A stretch of 64,000 nucleotides of DNA from Aphrocallistes beatrix (GCA_963281255.1 OY725500.1:186001-250000); one strand, 5' to 3'; positions 32,601 to 45,092 are shown, numbered from the stretch's first letter. A program made the numbers and translations. The notes: a model not told the origin generated them from the letters alone.

Positions 32601-33540
32601 ATTCTAAGAAATCTAAGACATTTAATCTTACATTGATGATATAATTTGTTACTTGCTATTTAGTTACTTCATTGTATCAACTTTCTCCCATACCCTACTA
32701 TTTTACAACTTGATGAACAATGAGGAACATAAATTTATTCAATAAATTTATAAACAATAATACAATAATGGTTCATGAGAATGATGAAATCTATGAACCT
32801 TGTTCATGATATGGCAACATTAACTTTTCGAAAGTTTCAGATTTAAATTAATTAAGTGTGTAATTTTCAAAATTTATCCAAAAAGTGGTGATTAGTAGCT
32901 TATTACTTTTATTACAATTTTAGTTAAAGGATAGTTAGAAGAAACTGCACATGTCTAGCCTATGCATTCCTAGGGTATCCACAGCAACGCTTTTGTGTCG
33001 TAGGTATGAGTGGCATTAGGAGGTATCTAGTGGGGTGACTAGTGGACTCCTTTGAGTGAATATTTGAGATTCTGATCAAGGTGCTAGATCAGTTTATCAA
33101 CAACCAATAGGAATTGTTAGAGTATTCCTCAACCAATAGGAATCCTCTTTCCATCCTGTCTTCAATAGAGACGTGAATGAATCAACCAATCACCTTTCAG
33201 TGTTTAAGGTCGCTCAATTGTCTATGACGAACATTCCTCATTAAACTATTGTATTTCCTTATTTGTGGTAGATCAACAAACTATGAGAAATGTGTATCTC
33301 CAATTCTGAACAACAGAGTTTCCCTTTTAGTAGAAACTAATCACAAGTGTTCCTCCTTCACTTCCATATATGGAAACGTTCTATTTATAAACATTTCAAT
33401 CTGAATGGAATTAAGTATACTGAAAGTCATTATGCAATTATTTATCTGAATAAGGATAATACAATAAATCTTCCTTTCTAAAAGTGAAACTTTACTCAGA
33501 AACAAGGAAACGCAAGACAGAACAATTCCACAGCCTCTTA
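32600..33540. other. Intergenic AT-rich DNA upstream of NHL5
   Basis: No coding similarity. CCAAT words recur (about 33100-33190: ACCAATAGG twice, ACCAATCACC). From about 33520 the sequence is the promoter block shared with NHL4. Confidence 0.5.
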
Positions 33541-33669
33541 ACCACTTCACACTTTCACTTCTAATGCCACATCTCATTCCAATACTCATACGACCAGATC
33601 TCAACTCATATAAATACAATCTCTTCAACTTGTGTTCTATCTAACAAAACGACACAATTCTAACACGAA

Positions 33670-34872
33670 ATGGCGACAAGATTTCCACAAATAAATCCAA
33701 CCAACATTCCACTGGACACATTTTCAAGAGTGGAACAAGAAATCCGAACATACTTCGACACCATTATCAGTGCAGTGACCGTCAGAAGAGATGAGCTGCT
33801 CCAGCAACTCAACGATCTGAAGCAGGACTACCTGAACAAGGAGGATCTGAGGAAGAAACAGGTCCAAGAGTTGGAACAGATGATCGGACAGCTTGAAGGT
33901 ATGAGTATCCATCAAAATCTAAATTTGAAATTGCATGAAAATCATTTAAAAACAACTAAAGAAGAATTGAAAAAGGCTGAACAATCAACTCCCGTCCCTA
34001 TCCCTGGTTTCAGCTCAGAAGATTTCCAATCTCTCATACAACAGCTGGAGAGGATGGGAACTGTTCAGGAAGTGAGAAGACTCTACTCTGACAAACTGGA
34101 ACCTGTCTGGAGTCTCGGAGAGAGAGGATGGAAGAATGGAGAGTTCGAATATCCTCAATGTATCAGAGTAGAGGGAGAGAAGATCTATGTCTGTAATCAA
34201 AACAACAGCAGAGTTCAAGTATTCTCCAATGACGGTAAATTCTTAACAAAATTCGGTAAGGGCTTGGTAGATCATGTTCTAAGTCTATTTCGTCCTTATG
34301 ACATAGCACTGTGTGATAAATGGGCGTTCGTAAGTGATCGGTATCACTTTCCATTTATAATCAACAAATTCCAAATATCTAACTTTAAGTTTGTGAATAG
34401 GAGTGTAGAAGGACTTGTTCGTGGCCATTGTGGTCTAACAGTGGATAGGAATGAAGTGTTAGTTGCTGACTGTGATAATCACAGAATAGCAGTTCTAAAT
34501 TTAGATTTCGACTATTTAAGAGAAATAGGAAAAGGAATGCTTAAATATCCATGTGATGTAAAAACTGATTCAAACAAAATATTTGTAGTCGATGGAAATA
34601 GCTCTCATAATGTGCATGTATTCTCTAAATCAGCTGATCTGTTGTACAGTATGATAAGTGTGAAAAGTGGATACCCATATACTTTGTTTATTTGTTTAGA
34701 CCAGTTTAGTAATATTATAATTAGCAATCATTATGAAAAATCAATACAAATATTTACGTCAGAAGGACAGTTAATACATTCCATTCAGTGTGGAGGATGT
34801 CCTAGTGGAATAGCAGTAACTAATAATAATACTATTGTGTGTGCTGTTGATTATTCAGTTAAATTCTATTAA
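33670..34872 (+). CDS. NHL5: coiled-coil/NHL-repeat propeller protein, second subfamily
   Basis: Single exon, 400 aa, start MATRFPQINPTNIPL. The N-terminal coiled coil is nearly identical to NHL4, then diverges in the linker and in the blade loops. Examples are FEYPQCIRV against FYFPRGIRV, and an 8-residue longer loop near GKGLVDHVLSLFRPYDI. No RING or B-box. Its stop is about 480 bp upstream of the DNMBP start on the same strand. As with NHL1-3, the changes cluster where each blade meets the P.GI/P.DI turn. Confidence 0.85.
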   Translation: MATRFPQINPTNIPLDTFSRVEQEIRTYFDTIISAVTVRRDELLQQLNDLKQDYLNKEDLRKKQVQELEQMIGQLEGMSIHQNLNLKLHENHLKTTKEELKKAEQSTPVPIPGFSSEDFQSLIQQLERMGTVQEVRRLYSDKLEPVWSLGERGWKNGEFEYPQCIRVEGEKIYVCNQNNSRVQVFSNDGKFLTKFGKGLVDHVLSLFRPYDIALCDKWAFVSDRYHFPFIINKFQISNFKFVNRSVEGLVRGHCGLTVDRNEVLVADCDNHRIAVLNLDFDYLREIGKGMLKYPCDVKTDSNKIFVVDGNSSHNVHVFSKSADLLYSMISVKSGYPYTLFICLDQFSNIIISNHYEKSIQIFTSEGQLIHSIQCGGCPSGIAVTNNNTIVCAVDYSVKFY

Positions 34873-35130
34873 TATTGATATAAAACTTTGTAGTATTTCT
34901 TGTATTTTCTTAATTTGTTATTATTGTTATTTGTGATTGTCAATTAAGCTATTTATTGAATATTTGCCACTTATTTTCATAAACACTTTTGTCTTGAGAG
35001 AGTTTGGGATGGTAGATTGCTGTATTTGAATAATTTCCTATTCTCACTCATATCACACATAAGTACTCACTATTCCAGTTAACAGCTGAGATTCATTCTA
35101 ATACTGATGTGTCGTCCTTGTACGATCAGT

Positions 35131-35140
35131 CCATATAAGG
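35131..35140 (+). promoter_or_regulatory. CArG-like box upstream of DNMBP
   Basis: CCATATAAGG, a perfect CC(A/T)6GG match, lies about 210 bp before the chosen DNMBP start codon. SRF commonly controls actin-linked genes in animals, and Tuba proteins regulate Cdc42 and actin, so the site is plausible. It is unproven. Confidence 0.45.
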
Positions 35141-35349
35141 AATACAGGAACATGGACTGGGAGATGATTGGTTGGACTCGGAGTGAGAACTCAGAATTGA
35201 TTGGACCTTTTCGAGAAATATTCTGAATTTTTGGAAGATCACTGCTTAACAACCATATCTTCTTAATTTAGCTACCTTCACCCTTCCGAATCTAATTTTA
35301 GAATTCCTTGCCTAACATTGAACCAGTCAGTCAGTGTCTGTTTTTGTGG

Positions 35350-38300
35350 ATGAACTTCGCACGAGCAAGCTACCCTTTCAAGGCAGAGCACGCCTACGAG
35401 CTGAACCTGTCTCAGAATGACGTCATGGCTGCGGTGGAGATAGTGGATGAGAGTTGGTGCAAAGGTGTCCTGGTGTCGAGTGGTGCCAGCGGATACGTCC
35501 CAGCCGCATTCATTGAATTCTTTCAGCCCGAATCCGTTGTTGCGACGGACGAGTTCAATACTGGCCAATCAGACGACTTGAAATTCTCTACTGATGACGT
35601 GATATACAGATTGTCGCAGGTGGATGAAAATTGGTCGATTGGGTTCTCAAATGGGAGAGCCGGCCTCTACCCGAATATCTACGTCACAGCGAGGGACAAC
35701 GCGACACCAAGAGGTGAGTAGCGACACAATTTCACACTTCATATTTCAAGATACTCAAAGCTGATTGGTTAATACCTATAATCAAGGTTGCGACCGAATT
35801 GTTCAATTTTCGCTTAGACCAAATATTATTTGGCAAATATCTGATATTTTGGGCATGCCTAATCTGCGGGACGGGACGTGATAGTCACCTAAAATCTAGA
35901 AGCCCAATTTAGTCCTGTCCCGTAAATTAGGCATGCCCGATATTTTTGGAACCGAGTATCAGTATTCGTATTCGGTTAGGGAATATTCATGAATACTGAT
36001 ATTCGGTCAACCTTGATTAAAATATTCTTTTCTAGAAAATCACACTTCTCAAGATGATTCATCTGAATATGCGAATAAACAAATGTTTGATCTCAACCCT
36101 AGCTACCCACAGTACGCCAACTTCCCTCACAGCAAGAACCACTCTCAGAACAACAACCATTCTAAACTTAGTAGCGACACAAACCACTCTAAACTGAGTT
36201 CTAAAAATAGTAACTTTTCTGAACAGTTCGATCATTTGGAACCCGTTTCTCCGGATGGATTCGACCACTTGGAAGACCCCTCTGACATGATCGCAGATCT
36301 CGCTAAACAGTTGGAGCGCCAATCAGAATTGAGACACAAGGAATTCATTCGAGAGAGCGACTCCACTGTCACGAATGAGCGGGAGAAGCAGAATCTAAAT
36401 TTAGAACTGGAACTAAACTCAGTTCTGGATAATCTTGAGAGTTTCGAGACGCGCCATTTGACACCTACTTACGCCAACGGACCACAGACACACATTTACA
36501 ATCTGGACAAGCCCAAACCAATGGACTATACCCTCAACACCTCTCCTAGCTACCAGAATGTGGATAGGAATGCTAAGTCTGAGCTGAAATTAGAGAAACA
36601 GCTGATGAAACTTGAGAAGAAGTTTCCAACTGGAAAGTTGGATGTTTACGATTCTCCGAGTAAACAAACAAACACAAACAAACCTCTGCCAGCTGTTAAG
36701 AGGCGCCTTCCGAAAACTCCTGACAAGATTTTCCCGCCAAACTCTCCCAGGAAGCTTCCCACAGCTGTGAATTCTCCCTCGCAACCGATCAACACCTCTG
36801 GAATTGTGAAGGTATTGCCGACAGTAGACCAGCAACAGCTGATTCTAGGCGCCAAACCGAAGAGAATAGCGCCACCTCCTCCTCCCGTGCCCAATCACAT
36901 TCCGAGATGTGAGTTGTTTGTGAATAAAAGTAATCAACAACAAACTCTAAAACTGTCGCGCGATATCTTGAGATCCTAGTATTAAGTAACCATGGATGCT
37001 TTGGCACCGTGATATCTTAGGATCCTAGTATTTTGTATGGTACACAATTTTGTATGGTAAAACCCCATATGGACAATGGATCAATTATATTTTACTAATT
37101 TATGGTCCATATGGGGTTTTACCATCAGAATATTGTGCCGCGTGCCACTAAATTTTGTCATGTTCGACAATTTAGTGCCACAATTAAACTGATTGAACCA
37201 CAAGGCCATTTGAGTAAGCCAAAGAAAATCTCAGAATGCTACGATATCTCGAAATATCACGATCTCAAGATATCACGGTACTAAATCATCCATGGTTACT
37301 TAATACTAGGATCTCAAGATATCACGCAACAGAACTAACCAATCAAATCGCTAGGTAATACAGAGCAGAGTCTCAGTAAGACAGATTCGTTCTGCACGCT
37401 CACTTCCTCAATCTTAGAGGAGCAACAGAAGTTGTCACCTCCCGCTAGCCCACCCAATCAGTATCCACCGCCATTCAGACGTGTCAGGAGCTCTGGAGAG
37501 ATTGTGCCACTATCTCCCACTCCTGTACAACGACAAAATTGTGTCAGCCCCAAGTCTAAACAGGTGTGAGGTGGTTTAATGGCACCTCTGTTCTTATTTT
37601 ATTTGATAATTTGTTTGTGTTTGTTTGTTTAGAAAGTGGGGATGCATACCAGAGTGACAAGTCGTAGTCGTAATGGTTCATCTTCTGACGAATCACGATC
37701 CGCGACACAATTAGAAGAGGACTTCTTTCATCAAGTAAGAAATCCATCCATCCATCCATCCATCCATCCATCCATCCATCCATCCATCCATCCATCCATC
37801 CATCCATCCATCCATCCATCCATCCATCCATCCATCCATCCATCCATCCATCCATCCATCCATTCATCCATTCATTTAGTTAATCATCTGTTTCATTAGC
37901 CAGAAGTCAGCAGAATTCCAAGGAGAATTCCAACCAATAGGATGGCATCTTCTAGTCCCCAGAGTCCCACTAGCTCCACCAGTCCTAGGTTCCCCAGAAG
38001 TCCAACCAGTCCAAGGAGCCCTAGGAGTCCAAGTGGTCGAGTGGAACCATCTCGACACAATCCACTTGTTCACCAGGATGTGTCCTACAGTGAATACCCT
38101 GGACTGTTGGAAGTACAACAGCATATTGATGAGATGGAGAGGAAATTAGAGGTTGTTTGTTTGTTTGTTTGTTTGTGTTTGTTAATGCAGATATGAAGCT
38201 ATGAGTGAGATCTGTTACGTGAAATTCTGAGACACTTATATAAAGGGAACCATGGATGTACAACTTGGTGTCATGAATTTCATGCAAGTTGTACATCCAT

Positions 38301-41300
38301 GGTTCCTGTTACTCAGAATTTCACGAAACAGATCTCAACGGCTAATATAGGGTGTTCTATGTATAATTTATTTTCGTTTTGTTTACCTGTATTGTTTATC
38401 CTTACTCACACCTGAATTAGGTAGAAGAGAAGATGCACTCTTGTTTACAAACAATGCTACAGGTACAGTAGTGGGAATGAGGATGTTTATGTTTACTTAT
38501 TGTTTACTTACTTGTTGTTTACAGGTTGTTTACTTGTTGTTTACTTGTTGTTTACTTATTGTTTACAGGTTGTGACTGGGTTTGACTCGGCTAAAGAGGA
38601 ACAGTTGGAAGTACGGCAGATGGAATGTGAACACGAAATCCAGGAAATACAAGATACCCTCCAACACCTCAATAGTAAATATTTAGACGATAACAAACAA
38701 ACAAACAAACAAACAAACAAACAAACAAACAAACAAACAAACAAACAAACAAACAAACAAACAAACAAATAAACAAAAACAAACAAACAAACAATCAAAC
38801 GAACAAACAAACAAACGAACAAACAAACAAACAAACAATCAAACAACACTCAAACAAACAAACAAACAAACAAACTATATACAATCGCTATGTATAACTG
38901 ATGTTCATAGGTGAGAAAGAAAGATTGCTCTCAGAACCCATTGGTGGAGACAGCCCCAACTCGACACCTCTACATTCCAAGACCAGTTCCCCCGACAAGA
39001 TAATGCAGTCCATAGCTGTTCTGGAATCTCAGATTGAGGTCTGAATTATTCTAAATATAGTCTGTTTATGTAAATAATCCTGATTCTATAATTGTAATAT
39101 TTTTAGTATCACATTCTAATTTTAGTTCTCTTGTAGGCAGAAGAGAGGTTCTTGGCTACTTTAGAGAGACAGCTTGACATTCCTTTAGAGATGGTTGCTA
39201 GGCAGGAAATTCTGACAAAGATCCAGCATTCCAGAGCCAAGCTACAGATTCTATTCTCTGAACTGCAGAATAGGAGAGGTAGTCACATTCCTAGCATTCT
39301 TAACCTTCTCCATGGCAACCAAGATATTCCAAATATTTTTCAATTGTTGATATTTATTTGTTGCAAAATTTGACACCGTTTCTCTCCTCACACTCTGCGA
39401 TTCTATTTATAGTAGCTTGTACCTATTTATAGCTGCTGTAGCTCCATCAGCTGATCCCAGGATTTCCCGCCTAGAGCAGAGACAGTTCGTATTGGACGAG
39501 ATAGTTCAGACTGAGCGGGATTACTCCAGACACCTCTACCTCACTTGTACGTACGTGCTGCAAGCTTGCAGAGATGCTAACATTCCAAACACAGATATTG
39601 GTATCCTGTTTGGGAACATCGAGGCTATATCGAGTGTGTCGGAGAAATTGTTAGCTGGTCTCCAGGAAACGCTCAGGAATGTGATCGAAAAGCAAGCGAT
39701 AGGTAGATGATTATCATTATACATATTCTATACATTTATTTTCACACCTTTCTACTCTGAAATTCTCAGACAAAGCTCAAATCTGATTGGTCACTTTCTC
39801 GCTAGGGCTCTGCTTCCTAATGAATGCCAGAGATCTCAAAGACACGTATGCCAGCTACTGTCGGAATCTGGACGAAGCTCTCACTCTATTGGACAAGGTA
39901 GGAGTCTATGTTTAGTTGACATTCCAATCACACTTACTGGTTGCTACCCTGTAGTTCGATGAAGATCATGCTATACACGGAGTGCTGGAATACGGACTCT
40001 CTCAGATCAGGTAGGTGTCAAGTGGATTAGCTGCCATTTTATATATAATTAACTATCAGAATTGTCTTATTAAGAATAACCTATTTATGCCAGTCATCCC
40101 GACACATTCTAGCAAGTGACAATTTATTGGATTTTTTCTATTTATAGTAAATGCCCCAAATTTTTATGGCGCCCAAAATGGCTTAAACCGGAAATTATGC
40201 GACACATTTTCCAGGGGCAACGGAGTTAAGAATTGTGTCGTTCTGTGGCATTTCACACCTCGTGTTCTATTTTTAGAAGTCACGTCCAGTGCTGGGATCT
40301 CCCTTCCATCCTGATCAAGCCAATGCAGCGCATTCTTAAGTATCCGCTGTTGCTAGGAGACCTCGTGAAATGCACGGAGGAAGCACACCCAGACAAGAAG
40401 CACTTGATCAGTGCAGCTAAGCTGATGGGAGAAGTAGCCAATCAGATCAACGAGGTCAAACGCAGGAAAGACTTAGGTACTATTTATATACACCGACAGA
40501 GTAGATATTTATAGAAACAAAAATATTGCCATCGGTTAACCGGTTAACCGCCCTGGAGAAAACCAAAATAACTGAGCCCTAAAATCGGTTAACCAACCAG
40601 CTGTTCCATCATGTGTCTATTTATAGTTCTGAAATACCACGTGAATGAACAGGGACTGAAGAGTAAGCTTGAGAATATGAACTGGCATTCTGTCATCAAG
40701 AAGACGAGGAGAGTCAACCAGATAATACTCAAGTCTGCTGGTATTAACACCTCGGTATGTTGTTATTTACTCACATTATGTAAACAAACAATAAACAAAT
40801 GTGATTAATCAACTATTGAGTCCATGGTCCTAACATTGATGGGATGAAATGCGATATAATTTGTTTGTATTTATGTTTGTTACTGTAGACAGTGGATGAA
40901 GTGTTTCAGGCTGAAGAGAGGAGATTCAAGGAATTAGAGAAAACACTGAAATCTGTTGTGAAGAGCATCACAACACATCTGACTTATTTACAAGTAAACA
41001 ACAACAACAACAACAAATATTACAACAGTTTTATATGTACATTCCTTAGGAAAGCCTTGACAACCGCCTAGTGGTATGCGAAGAGCTTAGTGAGTTCTGT
41101 AACGGAAAGGAATTAGCTAGTGTCGCAGCCTATAACACTATCTACAAGCACTCTATTTCTGACCACATCTTCCCACAATTCGTGAGTTCACACCTCAGAG
41201 TAAACTCTGATACTATAAATAGAATGTTGTCTTGATGTTATGATGTATCACTGGTAAACACTATGGAAACAAACAAACAAATAAACAAAAAACAAACAAA

Positions 41301-44300
41301 TAAACAAAAAACAAACAAACAAAGAAACTAACGAACGGTAATGCGGAAATGGTTCGACTTTTCGAAAAAGGAAATAGTTCGAATTTGCGGATTTAGGAAA
41401 TAGTTCGACTTTTTATCGTTAGGATTAATGGTGTGTTTTTTTCGAACTATTTCCACCAAACCAAATAAACAAACAAACTAACTAACTAACTAACTAACTA
41501 GTCAACTAGCAATTTAGATATAGCTAGAACAACATTCACTGATCCCTAGTTACCCTTATGCACCCTAGCTATGTACACTTATTTCTAGTCCAACTCTGTG
41601 AACGTGAGAGTTCTCCAGCCCATTCAGAACCTCCTGGGACTGTTCCAAGGTCCTCTCCATCTCATCCAGAAGAGGAACGATAAACTGCTAGACTACGACG
41701 CCTGTCTAAACAAAGCTGAGAAAACCAAGGATATCTCCAAGCTGAAATCTGTGAGTTATTTATAGCAGTTGGTAACCAGGGTGGGTGATAGGAATGCATA
41801 CTATGCAGTTATTTGAGGTTCATTAATCTACTTATTTAGAATGTTTTATTAATCAAATTTAATTATTTATATTTTTGGTGTGAGAATGTGAACTATTCAA
41901 GAACTTAATTGACCAATCAAATCCTATCATTCCTTATATGGTATTCATTCAGATGAAAGATGAACTCCAATTGGCTAAGCTCAACTACGAGGCACTGAAT
42001 CAACAGCTGTTAGATGACATTCCTAAGTTCTGCTCCATGTCAGAGGAATACCTGCAGAAGTGTCTCTCAGCCCTAATCCACTCCGTATCTGCCTACTTCA
42101 CCAAGATGGAACTAGCCTTCAAGAAGATAGCCAAGCCATTGGTCAGTTTTAACTTAATTAGTTTAGTATTGTTTGGACCGTGGATGCGGAATTATATCTG
42201 CTCAGTTTTAGTTGGACTGTTGCATAGATTCGTGACAATTTACTATGGTAAAACCCTATATGGATAATGAATGCAAAAGAAAACTCAGCCATGGTCCATA
42301 TGGGGTTTTACCATAGTTAATTGTGTCGCGTTCCACTAAATTGTGTCTTCTCTTATCAAAGTTTTCTCTTATCTACTGTATTCTTCAGTATTAAATCCTA
42401 GTTCTGTTGCATGATATTTTTCGTGTGTCATTAAATTGTGTCGGCGTGCCATCAAAATGTTACATTCGACACAATTTAGTGGCGATTGTTTAACTAATGG
42501 TAGTAAGAATATCATGCACAGAACTAGGATATGTTATAGTATTTATCCATGGTACCTGTAATAGAGTAAGTAATCTGTCATCATACAACAGTATACTATT
42601 TTTATAGACATTTGTGTACCTATTTATAGCCTAGTGACCTATCAGAGATCGAGAAGTCGCACTTAGAGAGATTGCACAGAGCTTGTTGCGCAATGTGTAA
42701 CTTGCACTTCATTCCAGCTTCCTTCTCCGTTGTTAGGATAAACAGACTTCCTGGTAAACCGGATGTGAGGCCAATTAGACCAGTGAGTGTAAACACAAAC
42801 AATTTTGATACTATTTATAAAGTAAACAATATTCATAAAGTTAAGTCTACATAACTTAAAATGGAAAACACAAAACAACTAACAAACAAACAAACAAAAC
42901 AAACAAACAAGCAAACAAACAAACAAACATACGAACAAACAAATAAACAAACAAACAAACAAACAAATAAACAATCAGGAATTAACTTTGTTTGTTGTTT
43001 GTTATTTTCCCGTTTCCATCATAATCAATGTATTTGAATCCTCTTACTAATCAACCAATCAGATATCAGTATATCACTATTAGGTACGTCCCATAGCGGG
43101 GGTAGGGAACAGTCAGGACATGAATCTCCTCTCCAATGCCAACCTCATCCCTCACTCCAAGGACTACATAACCCGACACCAGTACGCTGCCACCAACGCC
43201 ATAGAGATAACCGTGCAGCCTGGTATGTGATATACATAGAACGTATACCGTATTGCTTCGAATAAGCGCCCGGGCGCTTATTTATTTCGTGAACCCTTTA
43301 GACCCGGCGCTTATTTTTTTCATTCGCTATTTTGACCCGGCGCTCTTTTTTTTGTTTACTACATTGACTGGCACTTTTATTTTTGCCACAACTGAGAATG
43401 TTAGTTCTATTAAAAAGGAAAATGTAATGTTTCAAAAAGCACTTGTATCTATGCCACTACTGAGAATACTAGTTTGATATGATGTTCAGAGAACTAAAAT
43501 GCCCCGGCGCTTATTCAGGGAAATACGGTACTCCGATCGGACAAAAGTATTTGAATTCCTTACTATTTTCCATCATAATTAGTTATAAAGTGAGTCTATT
43601 CATGAGTGAAATGTAATCAAACTGTTACAGATATTGTAATTTCGATTTCAAATTCATTTTCTACACATTCGAATTACTCAGGTTAGATGCCTTCTATTGA
43701 TTTATTCATTTCCAAGGTTAATATTCATCAAACTGTGCCACTTTGTGCCACTCCTCTCATCATGTCTGATGGTAATGGAAGTGAAAAGTGCACAGTTTGA
43801 TAATAATACAACTTATGAATGAGTATAGCAATAGAAGGTTTCAAACCTGATAATTCGAAATAGAAATTACAGTATCTGTTACAGTTTGATTACATTTCTC
43901 TCCATGAATAGACCCACTTTATAACTAGTTATGATGGAAATAGTAAGAATTTCAAATACTATTGTCCAGTATACTTCCTGGTCAAAAGTATTGGATACTG
44001 CTTCATCATAACTAATACTAAAATGGTCTAACTATGTACAATTAAAACCACCAAGGATAATGAAATCTAACATCAATTTCGAAATATACACACTCGAATG
44101 AATCAATCTAGAAGCTTCCTATAGATATTCCTTCCCAAAGGGTAATTACTAGTACCTGTACCACCTTGTGCCACTTACCACCATTATATATTATGGGAAC
44201 AAGTGGATCAAGGTGGCACAAGCGATATTAATTCCCTGACATAAAGATGAATAGAAACTTCTAAACTGAGTAACTCGAGTGTGTCTATTTCTATTTTGAT

Positions 44301-45092
44301 GTCAGATTTTCAGTAGCGTTTAATGAATTGGACACCATGGATAGACCAATTTAGTATTATTTATGACGCAAAGCAATATGTATGAAAGACAGACAGTGTT
44401 ACAAATCTGGTGGTTTAGTGGCAGTAGCGATAAACCACCAATAACCAGTGGTTATCTAAACCACCAAATTCTATAAGTTTTGGTCTATTTATAGAGTATT
44501 ATAATTTGGTGGCTATTATGCTACCTGGATAAGTAAAGTGGTTGATATAGTCACCGCCACATTTTGATTGGTCGAGCATTAATGAACCACTTCTTCTAGG
44601 CGACATTGTGAAGGTGATAGAACCACACGACACAGTAGGGAATACCGAATGGTGGTTCGTGTTGCTAGGCAACCAAACCGGGTATGTGCCTGCTAGTTAT
44701 CTCGCGGAATGTACGGAAGAGGAGTTGGCCAGAATGGAAGAACTCGAGACTGAGCCTAGATACGCCAAGGCAGCAGAGGAATTCTACTATTCCGAATTCC
44801 CATTTGAAGCCCGGGAAAATATAGAAGTGAGTGACCAATCAGATTCATTCTTAAACAAACTCTAATACCTGGACTAGGGATATGTTCTATAAGTCTAAAA
44901 ATAGAAAATCATTATTATTTTTAGAATTTATCGGTGTTACATTTCTAGGTGTCGCTATCAGAGGGTCAAGTTGTGTCAGTCATTCGCAGAAACGATATGG
45001 AGGGAAACACAGAATGGTGGTTGATTGAGGCAGACGACAAGATCGGATATGTCCCTGGTTCGTACTTAATTCCAATTGAACAGAATTGTTAG
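35350..45092 (+). CDS. DNMBP: DNMBP/Tuba-like RhoGEF: SH3-SH3-DH-BAR-SH3-SH3
   Basis: 22 exons join in frame to 1401 aa: 35350-35713, 36036-36908, 37355-37563, 37633-37734, 37900-38151, 38421-38462, 38569-38674, 38911-39038, 39137-39278, 39442-39702, 39806-39897, 39955-40010, 40277-40476, 40627-40754, 40889-40993, 41050-41181, 41589-41750, 41953-42141, 42630-42782, 43084-43222, 44600-44826, 44949-45092. Two N-terminal SH3 domains (residues about 3-118) precede a long Ser/Pro-rich linker with coiled-coil parts. The DH domain starts near 745 ([15 protein letters not shown]) and includes [20 protein letters not shown]-type helical region follows (about 980-1230), then two SH3 domains with the GYVP.SYL motif. 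Tuba proteins activate Cdc42 and link membrane curvature to actin. Vertebrate DNMBP has four N-terminal SH3 domains; this has two. The start could also be 35308. Several introns carry MITEs and microsatellites. Confidence 0.9.
36957..37326. mobile_element. Compound foldback in DNMBP intron 2
   Basis: Outer arms: CGATATCTTGAGATCCTAG and the reverse of CTAGGATCTCAAGATATCACG. An inner foldback carries TGGTAAAACCCCATATGG / CCATATGGGGTTTTACCA, also found at 42243-42318. The right part is repeated near 59406-59487. Confidence 0.75.
37741..37872. repeat. (ATCC)n microsatellite in DNMBP intron 4
   Basis: About 130 bp of ATCC repeats directly after the exon 4 donor. Long Asp/Trp/Met/Gly or Ile/His/Pro/Ser frames through it are artefacts. 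Confidence 0.95.
38203..38338. mobile_element. Short near-perfect palindrome in DNMBP intron 5
   Basis: Arms GTGAAATTCTGAGA..CCATGGATGTACAACTTG mirrored by CAAGTTGTACATCCATGG..TCAGAATTTCAC around 38272. Hairpin MITE type; no clear target duplication. Confidence 0.75.
38691..38875. repeat. (CAAA)n microsatellite in DNMBP intron 7
   Basis: About 180 bp of AAAC/CAAA repeats with few interruptions, between exons 7 and 8. Confidence 0.95.
42160..42550. mobile_element. Nested foldbacks in DNMBP intron 18
   Basis: GTAAAACCCTATATGG / CCATATGGGGTTTTAC at 42247-42316, then a second pair (CTAGTTCTGTTGCATGATATT / AATATCATGCACAGAACTAG) at about 42400-42530 with ATTAAATTGTGTCGG / CGACACAATTTAGT inside. 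Related to 36957-37326. Confidence 0.65.
42876..42976. repeat. (AAAC)n microsatellite in DNMBP intron 19
   Basis: About 100 bp of AAAC repeats with scattered substitutions. Confidence 0.9.
43247..43528. mobile_element. MITE with CCGTATT...AAGCGCC ends in DNMBP intron 20
   Basis: Ends CCGTATTGCTTCGAATAAGC and reverse CCGTATTTCCCTGAATAAGC, flanked by TA. Internal GGCGCTTATTT motifs repeat. Confidence 0.85.
43531..43970. mobile_element. Tc1-type foldback MITE in DNMBP intron 20
   Basis: Inverted arms with GACAAAAGTATTTGAATTCC and the reverse of GGAAATAGTAAGAATTTC...; AATGTAATCAAACTGTTACAG mirrored by CTGTTACAGTTTGATTACAT. It abuts the 43247 element. The centre shows GTGCCACTTTGTGCCACT. Confidence 0.75.
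43973..44335. mobile_element. Third Tc1-type MITE in DNMBP intron 20 (right end decayed)
   Basis: Starts TTCCTGGTCAAAAGTATTGG after TA. The centre has CACCTTGTGCCACTTACC with inverse CAAGGTGGCAC. Arms are asymmetric, so part is lost. Confidence 0.6.

Noticed and set aside
35308..35349. Earlier DNMBP start codon
   Set aside because: The added residues do not belong to the SH3 fold and precede the usual start position; it remains possible.
37556..37899. Long frames reading WMDG or HPSI repeats
   Set aside because: They are translations of the (ATCC)n microsatellite in a DNMBP intron.
38500..38849. Frames with NKQT or FVCL repeats
   Set aside because: Translations of the (CAAA)n microsatellite.
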